In this document: positions 22,075 through 31,069 of the stretch, one piece after another
How positions within the stretch are numbered: the first letter of the stretch is position 1
Layout: each line of letters starts with the position of its first letter
Assembly: GCA_029265085.1 (NCBI GenBank)
Contig: JAJUJY010000033.1
Span: 1-31,232, forward strand
DNA from: Chloroflexota bacterium
GTDB taxonomy: Bacteria > Chloroflexota > Anaerolineae > Anaerolineales > Anaerolineaceae
Length of the DNA stretch: 31,232 bases
Direction of reading: 5' to 3'
The notes under the pieces: generated by a model
What the model was told of the DNA's origin: nothing
The model's input: the letters and a program-made list of their open reading frames with translations, nothing else
Databases searched by the model: none
Made by a program: the position numbers and the translations under genes

Positions 22075-23424
22075 ATGAAAAAGAGTTCGTTGTTGTTTGT
22101 CGTCCTGAGTGCGCTTATCGCCCTCAGCATGGTGCTAGCCGCCTGCACCCCCACCGAAACACCTGCACCTGTTCAAGAAGCTCAACCAGAAGCAGCTCCC
22201 ACTGAAGCACCGGTTGCTGAAGCACCAACAGACGCCCCTGCACCTGTAGAGCCTGTGACGATTAAGGTAATGACCTTCTTGGCCTATGACACTTCAGAAG
22301 TCGAACCCTCTATTGTCGATGAGTTCATGAAGGCACATCCTGAGATTAAAGTTGAAATCGAAAGCGTTCCGTTTTCAGATTATTTCACAAAACTCAAGAC
22401 ATTAATCGCTGGTGGTGAAGCCCCGGATGTTGTGTCATTAAACATTGAAAACGTGGCTGCATTCGCTAGCCTGGGTGCCCTGGAAGACCTTGCGCCGTAT
22501 GTCGCCAAAGAAAACTTTGATCTGAGCAAATATTACGAGTCAACTCTGGGCATGAGCAATTTTGAAGGCAAGCAATATGGTTTACCCGCTTCCTTCTCAA
22601 CCGTTGTAATGTTCTACAACAAAGATATGTTTGACAAAGCCGGACTTGCATATCCCGATGCAACCTGGGATTGGGCAAAACTGCTTGAGGTTGGTAAACA
22701 ATTAACATTAGATACCAATAGCGACGGCATTATCGACCAGTACGGCTATGCCTATGCCTGGTGGCCTGTGTATTTATACATGAACGGCGCGGATGTTTTC
22801 AATGCGGATAAAACAGCTTGTGCACTCACTGAACCGGCTGCAATTGAAGCAATGCAAAAAATGGTCGATTTAGCCCTGGTTGAAAAAATTTCCCCCACCC
22901 GCGGTGATTTAAAAACACAATCCGATTGGGATATGTTTATGGCTGGCCGGTTGGCCATGTTCCCGGTAGGTCCCTGGGGCATCGCTCCTTTCCAGGGAAT
23001 CACCACATTCAAATGGGATATTGCTGATATGCCCGCTATGGGAAATCAGGCAACCTTCTTGTTTGGAAATGCACTGGCAATTACCTCTGAATCCAAAAAT
23101 AAAGAAGCAGCCTGGGAATATCTAAAATTTGCTGCGGGTGAAGAAGGCGGCCGCGTTCGCCAAAACGCTGGTTATGAAATTTCTCCTGTGAAAGTTGTTG
23201 CAGAAAATGAATTCCTGAAATCCTTGGAAGGAAAGCAACCTGAACATGGTGATATTTTCATGAACGCTGCATCATATGCTCACCTTCCTCCTGTCCATCC
23301 AAAATGGCAAGAAATTCATGACGCAATCTGGCCTGAATTAGAACTTGCTTTGCTTGGCGACAAGACGGTTGAAGACGCAATGAATACCGCTTGCCAAAAT
23401 GTTGATGCAATTTTAGGAGAATAA
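22075..23424 (+). CDS. Sugar ABC importer substrate-binding lipoprotein (family 1)
   Basis: This 449-residue extracellular lipoprotein starts at ATG 22075 behind GAGGAGA. The signal peptide ends with the lipobox LAAC (C24). A Pro/Ala/Glu/Thr linker (25-60) tethers it to the membrane. The body has the family-1 order: VTIKVMTFLAYDTSEVEPSI, FMKAHPEIKVEIESVPFSDY, LIAGGEAPDVVSLNI, then YGLPASFSTVVMFYNKDMFDKAG. The signature for oligosaccharide binders (MAGRLAMFPVGPWG) is near 300. NKEAAWEYLKFAAGEEG closes the second lobe. The downstream alpha-glycosidases suggest a maltose-, isomaltose- or related alpha-glucoside ligand. Codon use is more AT-rich than in the peptide importer. A long hairpin separates it from the permeases. 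Confidence 0.94.
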   Translation: MKKSSLLFVVLSALIALSMVLAACTPTETPAPVQEAQPEAAPTEAPVAEAPTDAPAPVEPVTIKVMTFLAYDTSEVEPSIVDEFMKAHPEIKVEIESVPFSDYFTKLKTLIAGGEAPDVVSLNIENVAAFASLGALEDLAPYVAKENFDLSKYYESTLGMSNFEGKQYGLPASFSTVVMFYNKDMFDKAGLAYPDATWDWAKLLEVGKQLTLDTNSDGIIDQYGYAYAWWPVYLYMNGADVFNADKTACALTEPAAIEAMQKMVDLALVEKISPTRGDLKTQSDWDMFMAGRLAMFPVGPWGIAPFQGITTFKWDIADMPAMGNQATFLFGNALAITSESKNKEAAWEYLKFAAGEEGGRVRQNAGYEISPVKVVAENEFLKSLEGKQPEHGDIFMNAASYAHLPPVHPKWQEIHDAIWPELELALLGDKTVEDAMNTACQNVDAILGE

Positions 23425-23442
23425 GCCTTATCTCACCCTACC

Positions 23443-23481
23443 CTGGCCTGGTTGGTAAAAATATTCTGCCAACCAGGCCAG
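23443..23481 (+). other. Intercistronic hairpin after the sugar-binding protein gene
   Basis: CTGGCCTGGTTGG (23443-23455) and CCAACCAGGCCAG (23469-23481) form a perfect 13-bp stem with a 13-nt AT-rich loop. Only an AT-rich tail, without a T run, follows. It lies between binding-protein and permease genes, the same position as the hairpin at 15258-15287. Confidence 0.75.
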
Positions 23482-23505
23482 AATTATAAAATAATGGAGG
23501 CATCA

Positions 23506-24435
23506 ATGGAATTGGCACAAGCGAATTCAATGCAGGAACCGAAAGCCAAAAGAAAATCAAAAATAGCATGGCGTGAAGCGATATGGGGGTACCTGTTCAT
23601 TGCACCTGGAATGCTTGGCTTGTTAGTATTCACCCTCTTTCCAGTTTTATTTGCGCTTGGAATTAGCTTCACAAACTGGTCCATCCTGGCCAAACCTGAA
23701 TTCGTTGGTGCAGCCAATTATCTGAAATTAACCCGGGATCCTGTTTTTTCTAAAGTAATGCTAAATACGCTGTATTACACAGCTGTAAGCGTTCCATTGA
23801 ATTTGATATTTTCATTATTCTTTGCCGTTATCCTCAATCAAAAAATTCGTTTCTTGGCTTTATTCCGTACGGCGTATTTTCTTCCTGTGGTTTCAGCCTC
23901 GGTAGCAGTCAGCATGGTTTGGATGTGGCTGCTCGATTCAAACTTTGGCTTGATTAATACAGCACTAGTAGCAACCGGGTTGGATCCAGTTGCCTGGTTA
24001 AGTAATCCCAAAACTGCAATGCCTGCCATCATCATTGTTTCTGTTTGGAAAAGTATGGGCTGGAATATGATTATTTACTTAGCCGCCCTGCAAGATGTTC
24101 CAGAAGAATTATACGATGCAGCAAAAATTGACGGCGCAAATAAATGGAAAATGTTCCGCTTTGTCACTTTGCCGCTCATCACTCCTGCAATTTTTTTCAC
24201 GGCCATCACTGGATTTATTGGATCTTTCCAAGGGTTTGATCTGGTATATAACATGACCCAGGGAGGTCCTGCCCGCTCAACAAGTGTTATTGGGTATTAC
24301 ATTTGGGAACAGGCTTTCAAATATTCAAAAATGGGCTACGGTGCAGCCTTAGCGTATGTTCTTTTCCTGGTAATTTTGGTCATTACACTAATCCAATGGC
24401 AAGCGCGCCGTAACTGGGTTTATGGGGAGGAATAG
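23506..24435 (+). CDS. Sugar ABC importer permease, MalF type
   Basis: The 309-residue membrane subunit starts at ATG 23506, 5 nt after GGAGG; ATG 23494 overlaps that ribosome site. A basic cytoplasmic tail (EPKAKRKSKIAWRE) precedes about six helices: the first is YLFIAPGMLGLLVFTLFPV, followed by FTNWS and the NTLYYTAVSVPLN pattern. The ATPase-contact loop EELYDAAKIDGANKWKMFR is followed by FVTLPLITP. The sequence matches the MalF/LacF/UgpA group. No ATPase gene accompanies it; a shared MsmX/MalK-like ATPase encoded elsewhere would be needed, which is common for this transporter class. Confidence 0.95.
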   Translation: MELAQANSMQEPKAKRKSKIAWREAIWGYLFIAPGMLGLLVFTLFPVLFALGISFTNWSILAKPEFVGAANYLKLTRDPVFSKVMLNTLYYTAVSVPLNLIFSLFFAVILNQKIRFLALFRTAYFLPVVSASVAVSMVWMWLLDSNFGLINTALVATGLDPVAWLSNPKTAMPAIIIVSVWKSMGWNMIIYLAALQDVPEELYDAAKIDGANKWKMFRFVTLPLITPAIFFTAITGFIGSFQGFDLVYNMTQGGPARSTSVIGYYIWEQAFKYSKMGYGAALAYVLFLVILVITLIQWQARRNWVYGEE

Positions 24436-24437
24436 AG

Positions 24438-25295
24438 ATGGCAATGGGACTTACAAATAAACAAAAAAAGGCTATTGAGAATACTACAAAAAAAGTTATC
24501 TCTTACACCTTACTCACCATTGGTGGTTTCATCATGGTTGTACCATTCCTCTGGATGCTGTCCACCTCTGTGAAAACCCTGGAACAAGTTTTTATCTGGC
24601 CTCCTGATTGGATACCAGATGTAATTCAATGGAAAAATTACGCAAATATCTTAAACTCAATCCGTTTTGGACAATACACATTTAACACCTTGAAAATTGC
24701 CGTCCTTGTAACTTTAGGACAATTATTCACCTGTTCATTAGCTGGTTATGCCTTTGCAAAAATTCGCTTTCCCGGGAAAAATACCCTGTTTGTTTTATAT
24801 CTAGCCACGATGATGATTCCTGGCCAGGTGACCATGATCCCGAATTTCATCATTATGCGGAATTTGCATTTAGTCAATTCCCACCTGGGTTTAATTCTAC
24901 CGAGCTTAACCAGTGCATTTGGAACATTCTTGATGCGCCAATTTTTTCTTTCTTTTCCTTCCGAATTGGAAGATGCAGCCAAATTAGATGGCTGCAATCC
25001 TTTTACCTTTTACGTTCGCATTTTATTGCCGCTTAGCCGCCCAATCCTTGCGACACTGGCCGTCATGACTTTTCAGGGAACCTGGAATGATTTTCTATGG
25101 CCATTAATCATGATAAACAGCGAAGAAAAACGAACATTACAAGTTGGTTTATCGTACTTAATTAGCCCCAATGCTACCGACTGGCCATTATTAATGGCTG
25201 GCTCAGTCATGACTTTGCTGCCCATTATCATATTGTTCTTTATTGCTCAAAAATATTTTGTGCAGAGTATCAAAATGACGGGTCTAAAAGGCTAG
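24438..25295 (+). CDS. Sugar ABC importer permease, MalG type
   Basis: This 285-residue partner permease starts at ATG 24438 behind GGAGG, two bases after the previous stop. After a lysine-rich N-terminal tail, the first helix leads into FLWMLSTSVKTLEQVFIWPP, the usual MalG segment. NTLKIAVLVTLGQLFTCSLA and GYAFAKIRFPGKN follow. The contact loop is LEDAAKLDGCNPFTFYVRI with LLPLSRPIL. The ending KYFVQSIKMTGLKG is standard. With the MalF-type subunit it forms the membrane channel for the sugar delivered by the lipoprotein. The gene is moderately AT-rich, like its neighbours. Confidence 0.95.
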   Translation: MAMGLTNKQKKAIENTTKKVISYTLLTIGGFIMVVPFLWMLSTSVKTLEQVFIWPPDWIPDVIQWKNYANILNSIRFGQYTFNTLKIAVLVTLGQLFTCSLAGYAFAKIRFPGKNTLFVLYLATMMIPGQVTMIPNFIIMRNLHLVNSHLGLILPSLTSAFGTFLMRQFFLSFPSELEDAAKLDGCNPFTFYVRILLPLSRPILATLAVMTFQGTWNDFLWPLIMINSEEKRTLQVGLSYLISPNATDWPLLMAGSVMTLLPIIILFFIAQKYFVQSIKMTGLKG

Positions 25296-25347
25296 TCGTT
25301 TTACCAGGTTGACAATTTTACCCCAATCATCAACGAGGTATTTTTAT

Positions 25348-27942
25348 ATGCTAACAAATAATCCAACCATCCTTCACCAACCCTATGGAAATCATCACCC
25401 ATATTCCCAATTGCCTTATGAGCGATTTCCACGCGATCCTCAGCCCGGGCAAAAGGTTGAATTAAATGCGGTCACTCAATCTAATGAAATCAATGAGGTG
25501 TGGGTTCAAATTATCACCCAATCCAATGAGAATGAGCCCCAAACAATTCAAGCAACCGCTATTGGAACATGCGAAGAAGGTCAAATTTGGCAGGTAGTAT
25601 TACCTGCTGCTGAACCGAACCAGGAAGTTTCGTACCAGTTTTTTACCAGATTGGGAAATCAAATTGTTTTTACACCAAATTACCAATATTCAGTTCCAGA
25701 ATGGATCGAAATCGTTCAATTAAAATCAGCAGAAATGAGAGGCCAGTCATTAAAGTGCTCGTTTGCCACCTCTCACCCCAATGTATTTGCTGAAGTTGAT
25801 CTCCATCTAGAAAATGATCAGGTTGTTCAAGAGTGGTCCTTTTTAAGAACATGCCCGTCAGCTGTTCATTCCATTGACTTAGAGTTGGAAAATGACTTTC
25901 TTTCCGTCTCGATCAACCCCGACACGTTTGGGATAGAGATTAAAGGGAAAACCAATAATATTTTGATCCAAGAACAAATCCCTCCAAAATTATTAATTCG
26001 TTCAGATGGTGAAGTATTAGAAATGCGTCAAACGTATTTCAGCCCCCACTCTGAAGCCTTTTTTGGATTTGGTGAACGTTTTAATACTTTAAATCAGAGG
26101 GGTAACCGGATAGACTCAAGGGTTTTTGAACAATATCGAAAACAAGATAAACGGACCTATTTTCCCTTACCCTTTTTTATTTCATCATTAGGATATGGGC
26201 AATTTCAAGAAACCAACCGGTTAGTTGTATATGATTTGGCGGCCGAAGTTGATGATTTGATAACAATTTATATTGAACTTGGTCCAGACAATAAACATAC
26301 AACACGGTGGTTCTGTGCAGAGACTCCAGGCAAAATTATCCAACAATTTACAGATTTGACGGGCAAGCCTGCTTTACCGCCCAAATGGGTATTCGGACCC
26401 TGGATGAGCAGCAATGAATGGAATGATCAATCTATCGTCATGGATCAGCTAAAAAAGACCATTGAACATCAAATCCCAGCATCTGTCCTGGTTATTGAGG
26501 CGTGGTCGGATGAAACCAATTTTTATATTTGGAATGATGCTCAATATACACCACGACCGGGTAATGAACGACTCCAACGCAAAGATTTTACTTTCCCTGA
26601 ATGGGGTAAATGGCCTGATCCAAAATCGATGATCGACGAACTTCATCAAAATGGAATTCGTTTGGTATTATGGCAAATCCCAGCATATAAAAGACGCTTT
26701 GAGCCGACACTAACCCCAAACCTACAGCATAAGCTGGATGGTGAATATATGATTGAAAAGGGGTATGTTGCTCGCCACGCCGATGGCTCACCATATGAAA
26801 TTCGTTCTCCGTGGTTCGGGACAGGTTACCTGCCTGATTTTACCAATCCAGAGGCAGAAGCCTGGTGGATGGAGAAACGCCGGTATCTGGTAGAGGAATT
26901 TGGTGTAGATGGTTTCAAAACCGATGGTGGTGAACATATCTGGGGACGCGACATAGTATTTTCCGATGGACGGAAAAGCGATGAAATCTGGAATCTCTAC
27001 CCTGTTTTATATCTGAAGGCATATTACCAACTCGTTAACCAGTACAACAATGGGCAGGGAGCTTTGTTTAGTCGGTCTGGATATATTGGAGCGCAAAAAT
27101 ATCCCTGTCACTGGGCTGGTGACGAGTTCTCAACTTATGAAGCATACCGTGCATCCATTTTTGCCGGGTTGTCAGCAGGCATCTCAGGTGTGCCATTTTG
27201 GGGTTGGGATATTGCTGGTTTTAGCGGCGAAATCCCTGGCGCTGAATTATATTTGCGAGCAACCGCCATGGCAGCTTTTTGCCCAATCATGCAATATCAC
27301 TCAGAATTTAACGGCCACCAAATCCCCAACCGTGATCGTACTCCCTGGAATATTCAAGATCGGACCGGGGACAACCAGGTTATCCCGATTTATCGATTTT
27401 TTGCAAATCTTCGCATGAGCCTTATCCCATATATTTGGAGCGAGGCAATTCAATCAGCTGCATCCAGCTTGCCGCTGATGCGGGCGTTACCCATCACATA
27501 TCCCGATGATGCAGAATGCCTGAACTACCCAACCCAATACCTGTTTGGATCCAATTTGCTAATTGCACCAGTTACTGAACCGGAAAAACAATTCCAGGCT
27601 GTATATCTACCAAAAGGATTGTGGTATGACTTCTGGACTGGTGAGAAAATTGACGGCGGTAAAACGATCGATGTAGAAGTTCCACTCAATCGGATCCCGG
27701 TTTATGTGCGCGGTGGTTCGCTGCTCCCCCTACATCTCAGTACGACCCAACAACTCGGTGATCCAATCGGGCAAAATCCGGATTTCGTTTTTCGGATATA
27801 TCCCGATCATCAATCTGTAAATCTGGAATGGTTTACTGAAAAAGACCAGGCACCGGTCAAAGTACAAATCAATCCGGATGGGACAATTGAATCTTCAACC
27901 AATTTACCAGGCAAAATTTGGTTACCTCCTTCAATGGCTTAG
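25348..27942 (+). CDS. GH31 alpha-glycosidase, cytoplasmic
   Basis: The enzyme has 864 residues from ATG 25348, with a GAGG site about 11 nt before it; a TTG at 25309 lacks support. There is no signal peptide, so it should act on imported sugar. The N-terminal region (about 1-160) looks beta-rich and carries YSQLPYERFPRDPQPGQKVE. The GH31 N-terminal beta-sandwich follows, with FFGFGERFNTLNQRGNRID. The barrel starts near LPPKWVFGPWMS. The nucleophile is D526 in GFKTDGGEH and the acid/base is D592 in HWAGDEFS; GWDIAGFSGE follows. C-terminal beta domains end the protein. The EAWSDE segment in the barrel is a subgroup trait. Substrate may be an alpha-glucoside or alpha-xyloside; neighbouring GH15 favours glucosides. 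Confidence 0.94.
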   Translation: MLTNNPTILHQPYGNHHPYSQLPYERFPRDPQPGQKVELNAVTQSNEINEVWVQIITQSNENEPQTIQATAIGTCEEGQIWQVVLPAAEPNQEVSYQFFTRLGNQIVFTPNYQYSVPEWIEIVQLKSAEMRGQSLKCSFATSHPNVFAEVDLHLENDQVVQEWSFLRTCPSAVHSIDLELENDFLSVSINPDTFGIEIKGKTNNILIQEQIPPKLLIRSDGEVLEMRQTYFSPHSEAFFGFGERFNTLNQRGNRIDSRVFEQYRKQDKRTYFPLPFFISSLGYGQFQETNRLVVYDLAAEVDDLITIYIELGPDNKHTTRWFCAETPGKIIQQFTDLTGKPALPPKWVFGPWMSSNEWNDQSIVMDQLKKTIEHQIPASVLVIEAWSDETNFYIWNDAQYTPRPGNERLQRKDFTFPEWGKWPDPKSMIDELHQNGIRLVLWQIPAYKRRFEPTLTPNLQHKLDGEYMIEKGYVARHADGSPYEIRSPWFGTGYLPDFTNPEAEAWWMEKRRYLVEEFGVDGFKTDGGEHIWGRDIVFSDGRKSDEIWNLYPVLYLKAYYQLVNQYNNGQGALFSRSGYIGAQKYPCHWAGDEFSTYEAYRASIFAGLSAGISGVPFWGWDIAGFSGEIPGAELYLRATAMAAFCPIMQYHSEFNGHQIPNRDRTPWNIQDRTGDNQVIPIYRFFANLRMSLIPYIWSEAIQSAASSLPLMRALPITYPDDAECLNYPTQYLFGSNLLIAPVTEPEKQFQAVYLPKGLWYDFWTGEKIDGGKTIDVEVPLNRIPVYVRGGSLLPLHLSTTQQLGDPIGQNPDFVFRIYPDHQSVNLEWFTEKDQAPVKVQINPDGTIESSTNLPGKIWLPPSMA

Positions 27943-27950
27943 GATGAGAT

Positions 27951-29051
27951 ATGAGCTTAATGATTAAAACCAATTTAATTCAACACAGCATTGATGTGAT
28001 TTTACGTAATCAAGCAAACAGCGGTGCTTATCTGGCATGCCCAGACTTTCCAAATTATCAATTTAGTTGGTTTCGAGATGGATCGTTTATTGCGTATGCA
28101 ATGGACTTGAGTGGAGAATTTTCCAGTTCCAATAAATTTCACCACTGGGTAACCAACGCGATTATCCGTAGAAAAAGTCTGATCCAAAACTCATTGAATT
28201 TATTAAAACAAAATCAACCGTTAACCGCTGCCGATTTATTACACACCAGATACACTGTAGATGGTGAAGATGTGCCAACGATGGATGAATTGTGGCCTAA
28301 CTTTCAGTTGGACGGCCTGGGTACCTGGTTGTGGGGATTGGAGCAGCACCAGCTTCTCAGTGGCCAAACACTGCCGGAAAATTGTCTTTTCGCAGCCGGG
28401 CTGGTGGCAGATTATCTCACCGCTTTGTGGCGCACGCCCTGCTATGATTGCTGGGAAGAATTCCCCAACGACCTGCACCCGCACACCCTGGCGGCAATTT
28501 ACGGCGGGCTGGCTGCCCTCTCCCGCATCGATGGCCGCGATCGAACTGCGGTGCTGTCTGAAATCCGCACCTTCATCAATACGCAGGCTGTATACGATGG
28601 TTACTTTGTCAAGAAAATCGGTTCCTACACCGTAGATGCCAGCCTGCTCGGCCTGGCCGTGCCGTATCAACTGGTTGATCTTGATGATCCGCGCTTTACT
28701 GCTACATTAGAACGGATCGAGTCTTCGCTGGTCAAGGGCGGTGGAGTTCACCGCTACCCCACCGATACCTATTACGGCGGTGGCGAGTGGATTCTGCTGG
28801 CAGCCTGGTTGGGCTGGGCGTACGCACTACGCGGGCAAACCAGCCGCGCCGAAGAATTGCTCGCCTGGATCGAGTCACAGGCGGATTCCGCAGGCAATCT
28901 GCCCGAACAGGTTCCCGCCTCGCTCAATGATCCAAATTATTACCAGCCCTGGATTCGCCGTTGGGGTGAAATCGCCAAACCACTGCTCTGGTCGCATGCA
29001 CAATACCTGATTTTAAACTTTGCAGTATCTGACCGCAAAACGAATGGATAA
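27951..29051 (+). CDS. GH15 glucoamylase-like hydrolase, cytoplasmic
   Basis: The 366-residue protein has the (alpha/alpha)6 GH15 catalytic signatures: FSWFRDGSFIAYA (38-50), WPNFQLDGLGTWLWGL (115-130), CYDCWEEFPN (164-173) with the likely general-acid glutamate at 169 or 170, and GNLPEQV (315-321) with the likely general base E319. PLLWSHAQYL closes it. It lacks the N-terminal beta-sandwich of bacterial glucoamylases, so it is a catalytic domain alone, and it has no signal peptide. It should remove glucose from alpha-glucosides or trehalose-like sugars. It starts 8 nt after the GH31 stop. Base composition changes inside the gene: about 40% GC over 28021-28140 and 63% over 28441-28560 by hand count. 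Confidence 0.9.
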   Translation: MSLMIKTNLIQHSIDVILRNQANSGAYLACPDFPNYQFSWFRDGSFIAYAMDLSGEFSSSNKFHHWVTNAIIRRKSLIQNSLNLLKQNQPLTAADLLHTRYTVDGEDVPTMDELWPNFQLDGLGTWLWGLEQHQLLSGQTLPENCLFAAGLVADYLTALWRTPCYDCWEEFPNDLHPHTLAAIYGGLAALSRIDGRDRTAVLSEIRTFINTQAVYDGYFVKKIGSYTVDASLLGLAVPYQLVDLDDPRFTATLERIESSLVKGGGVHRYPTDTYYGGGEWILLAAWLGWAYALRGQTSRAEELLAWIESQADSAGNLPEQVPASLNDPNYYQPWIRRWGEIAKPLLWSHAQYLILNFAVSDRKTNG

Positions 29052-29142
29052 ATTCTTGTAAGATTTCGTCCCTATTCTATATGGACGGATTATTGAATTT
29101 TTCATTTACCACAAAACTATTGAATTCTTTTGGTTATTAAAA

Positions 29143-30420
29143 ATGAAGACGCATCCATTTATAAATTCATTGCTGAATTTCACAGGAAATGCTCGCGGTT
29201 GTGTGTATCCAGAACCTCTTAATGCGATTCCCGTCAATTTATACATTCCTTATGTCTCAGTTTTTATGCTGTCCTTAGGAGTAACTGAAGCGCAAATCGG
29301 ATTGACAGTTAGTGTTAGCTGGGGTTTCCAATTGATCCTTGCAATATTTAGCGGAGCTATTACGGATAAACTCGGCCGCCGGAAAGCCACTTTTATTTTT
29401 GATTTACTTTCATACACAGTACCTGCTTTGATTTCTGCCGCAGCACAAAATTTTTGGTATTTTCTTGGAGCTGCAATCTTTAGCAGCTTCATTAGAATAC
29501 CGCAGAATTCTTGGATGTGTCTCGCCGTTGAAGACACTGAACCCGATCAATTGATTGATCTATTCTCCTGGGTATATATAGCTGGTCTGCTCTCCGCCTT
29601 TTTTGCCCCCATTGCTGGGTTGATGATTAAGTCGGTGTCTTTAATCCCAACAATGAGAATTTTGTATCTATTTTCAGCAATTTGCTTCACTCTAAAGGCA
29701 TGGATTACCTATAAAATGACCCAAGAGACAAGACAAGGACGAATAAGAATGGAGGAAATGAAAGGCAAAAGTTTGTTTTTTGGTATGGGCGAATATCGAA
29801 AAATTCTAACGGATACCTTGCGGAATTCTAAAACCCTATATACAGCCGGAATTATGATCGTCATGAGTATTTGTGTAATGATTTCCAGCACGTTTTGGTC
29901 GGTGATTGTTACAGAAAAGATCAAAATTCCAGTTCATGAAATATCAACGTTTGCTTTATTGCATTCGATCATCATGCTTATATTTTATTTTTTGGTTGTT
30001 CCGCAGTTAAAAAATCTAAATTTCAAAATGCCGATGATGATTGGCTTTTTGGGATTCGGATTAAGCCAATTTTTACTTATCTTATCCCCTATGAATGGTT
30101 ATTCCTTATTGGTGATCAGCATAATTCTTGAGGGATGCTGCCTTGCCACATTAAATCCATTAATTGATCAAATGATTGTGGTAACCATAGATCCAAAAGA
30201 ACGCGCCCGTATTCAATCCATTTTATTCGTTGCCGTAATATTATTCACAACCCCAATGGGCTGGATCGCAGGAATCTTGTCTTCTGTGAATAAAAATTTG
30301 CCATTTGTGATAAACATTGGACTTTTCCTGCTAGGTGGATTGTTTGCTTACCTGGCAGGTAAGGAGCCAAAACCGATTTTAAAAAGCGCTTTAGGTTCAG
30401 AAATATCAAGCCTTCAGTAA
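29143..30420 (+). CDS. Major facilitator superfamily transporter
   Basis: The 425-residue membrane protein has about twelve helices in two halves. The loop between helices 2 and 3 has DKLGRRKATF, the MFS A-motif remnant. The N-terminal part carries NAIPVNLYIPYVSVFMLSLG and the helix 4 region FIRIPQNSW. A basic central loop (RQGRIRMEEMKGK, about 200-212) divides the halves. I cannot tell the substrate; position after the alpha-glycosidases suggests sugar or glucose uptake or efflux. No ribosome site stands before the ATG, which follows TATTAAAA. A possible promoter (TTGTAA 29056-29061, 16-bp spacer, TATATG 29078-29083) lies in the gap, so it may be expressed separately. Confidence 0.9.
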   Translation: MKTHPFINSLLNFTGNARGCVYPEPLNAIPVNLYIPYVSVFMLSLGVTEAQIGLTVSVSWGFQLILAIFSGAITDKLGRRKATFIFDLLSYTVPALISAAAQNFWYFLGAAIFSSFIRIPQNSWMCLAVEDTEPDQLIDLFSWVYIAGLLSAFFAPIAGLMIKSVSLIPTMRILYLFSAICFTLKAWITYKMTQETRQGRIRMEEMKGKSLFFGMGEYRKILTDTLRNSKTLYTAGIMIVMSICVMISSTFWSVIVTEKIKIPVHEISTFALLHSIIMLIFYFLVVPQLKNLNFKMPMMIGFLGFGLSQFLLILSPMNGYSLLVISIILEGCCLATLNPLIDQMIVVTIDPKERARIQSILFVAVILFTTPMGWIAGILSSVNKNLPFVINIGLFLLGGLFAYLAGKEPKPILKSALGSEISSLQ

Positions 30421-30452
30421 ACCAATTCTTACAATTTGTTTATTAAAGTAAA

Positions 30453-30500
30453 AAACGAAACTCGTGGGTGATTTTAATTCCTCGCTGGTTTCGTTTCTTA
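30453..30500. terminator. Possible hairpin terminator after the MFS gene
   Basis: AAACGAAAC (30453-30461) and GTTTCGTTT (30488-30496) form a 9-bp stem with a 26-nt loop, followed by CTTATTTT. The stretch 30497-30603 beyond it has no feature I can support. Confidence 0.5.
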
Positions 30501-30603
30501 TTTTGCCGTTCCCAATTTCAGCATGATTGTTCATCAAAGCTGTTCTGGTCTGCAATCCACAGTATCAACTTCATTTCTTTGGCTGCTGCTGTCCGATTAG
30601 TAA

Positions 30604-30816
30604 TCATCCATCGATTTTCTTTTCAAGCTCACTTGCGTATTTTTCTATCATCTCCGCAAGACTCATCGCTAGCACTACCAGAAAAATCATTAATAATCCT
30701 TCTCCATCGTTTTCTTTTATTTTTACTGCTACCAGCATTCCTAACGGTACGGAAGACGCATAAAATATCACTTTGGTGATGAGAAAATTTACCTTACGAG
30801 CTGTGCTTTTCTTCAT
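30604..30816 (-). CDS. Small unknown membrane protein
   Basis: This 70-residue protein starts at ATG 30816-30814, about 8 nt behind AAGGGGA. The basic start (MKKSTARKVNFL) leads into one hydrophobic helix (about 12-31, ITKVIFYASSVPLGMLVAV). A short charged loop (KIKENDGEG) and a second helix (LLMIFLVVLAMSLAEMI) follow, then a charged tail (EKYASELEKKID). The positive-inside pattern and clean ribosome site support a real gene. I do not recognise a family; the layout could suit a membrane-anchored partner or toxin-like peptide, but there is no evidence for either. It is convergent to the MFS gene. Confidence 0.6.
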   Translation of the reverse strand: MKKSTARKVNFLITKVIFYASSVPLGMLVAVKIKENDGEGLLMIFLVVLAMSLAEMIEKYASELEKKIDG

Positions 30817-30874
30817 TGTAAATCCCCTTATTCATGCCGAATTGTTTGCACTGGATAATTATAGCCCGGATCGA

Positions 30875-31069
30875 TTATTTTTCTTTGTCCTCCAGAAAAA
30901 AATCATCCAAGAACATCGCGATAAAAGCCGGATCATCGAAGTCTTGATCCTGCTGCTGCGGTTCTTTTCTGATCCTAATGAAGAGATACACCAAAAAGAC
31001 AAAAAAGATTATTGCCAGAAAACAGACTAATCCCATAGCCTTTCCCAGTTCTCTTAAATAGAAGTTCAT
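30875..31069 (-). CDS. Small single-pass membrane protein with acidic tail
   Basis: The 64-residue reading starts at ATG 31069-31067. It has a short N terminus (MNFYLRELGKAMG), one strong membrane helix (about 13-32, LVCFLAIIFFVFLVYLFIRI), a basic stop (RIRKE) and a glutamine- and aspartate-rich cytoplasmic tail (QDQDFDDPAFIAMFLDDFF). Such clear amphipathic order suggests a real protein, although no good ribosome site precedes it. It lies 58 nt upstream of the other small membrane protein on the same strand, so the two may be co-expressed. Function unknown. Confidence 0.5.
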   Translation of the reverse strand: MNFYLRELGKAMGLVCFLAIIFFVFLVYLFIRIRKEPQQQDQDFDDPAFIAMFLDDFFLEDKEK

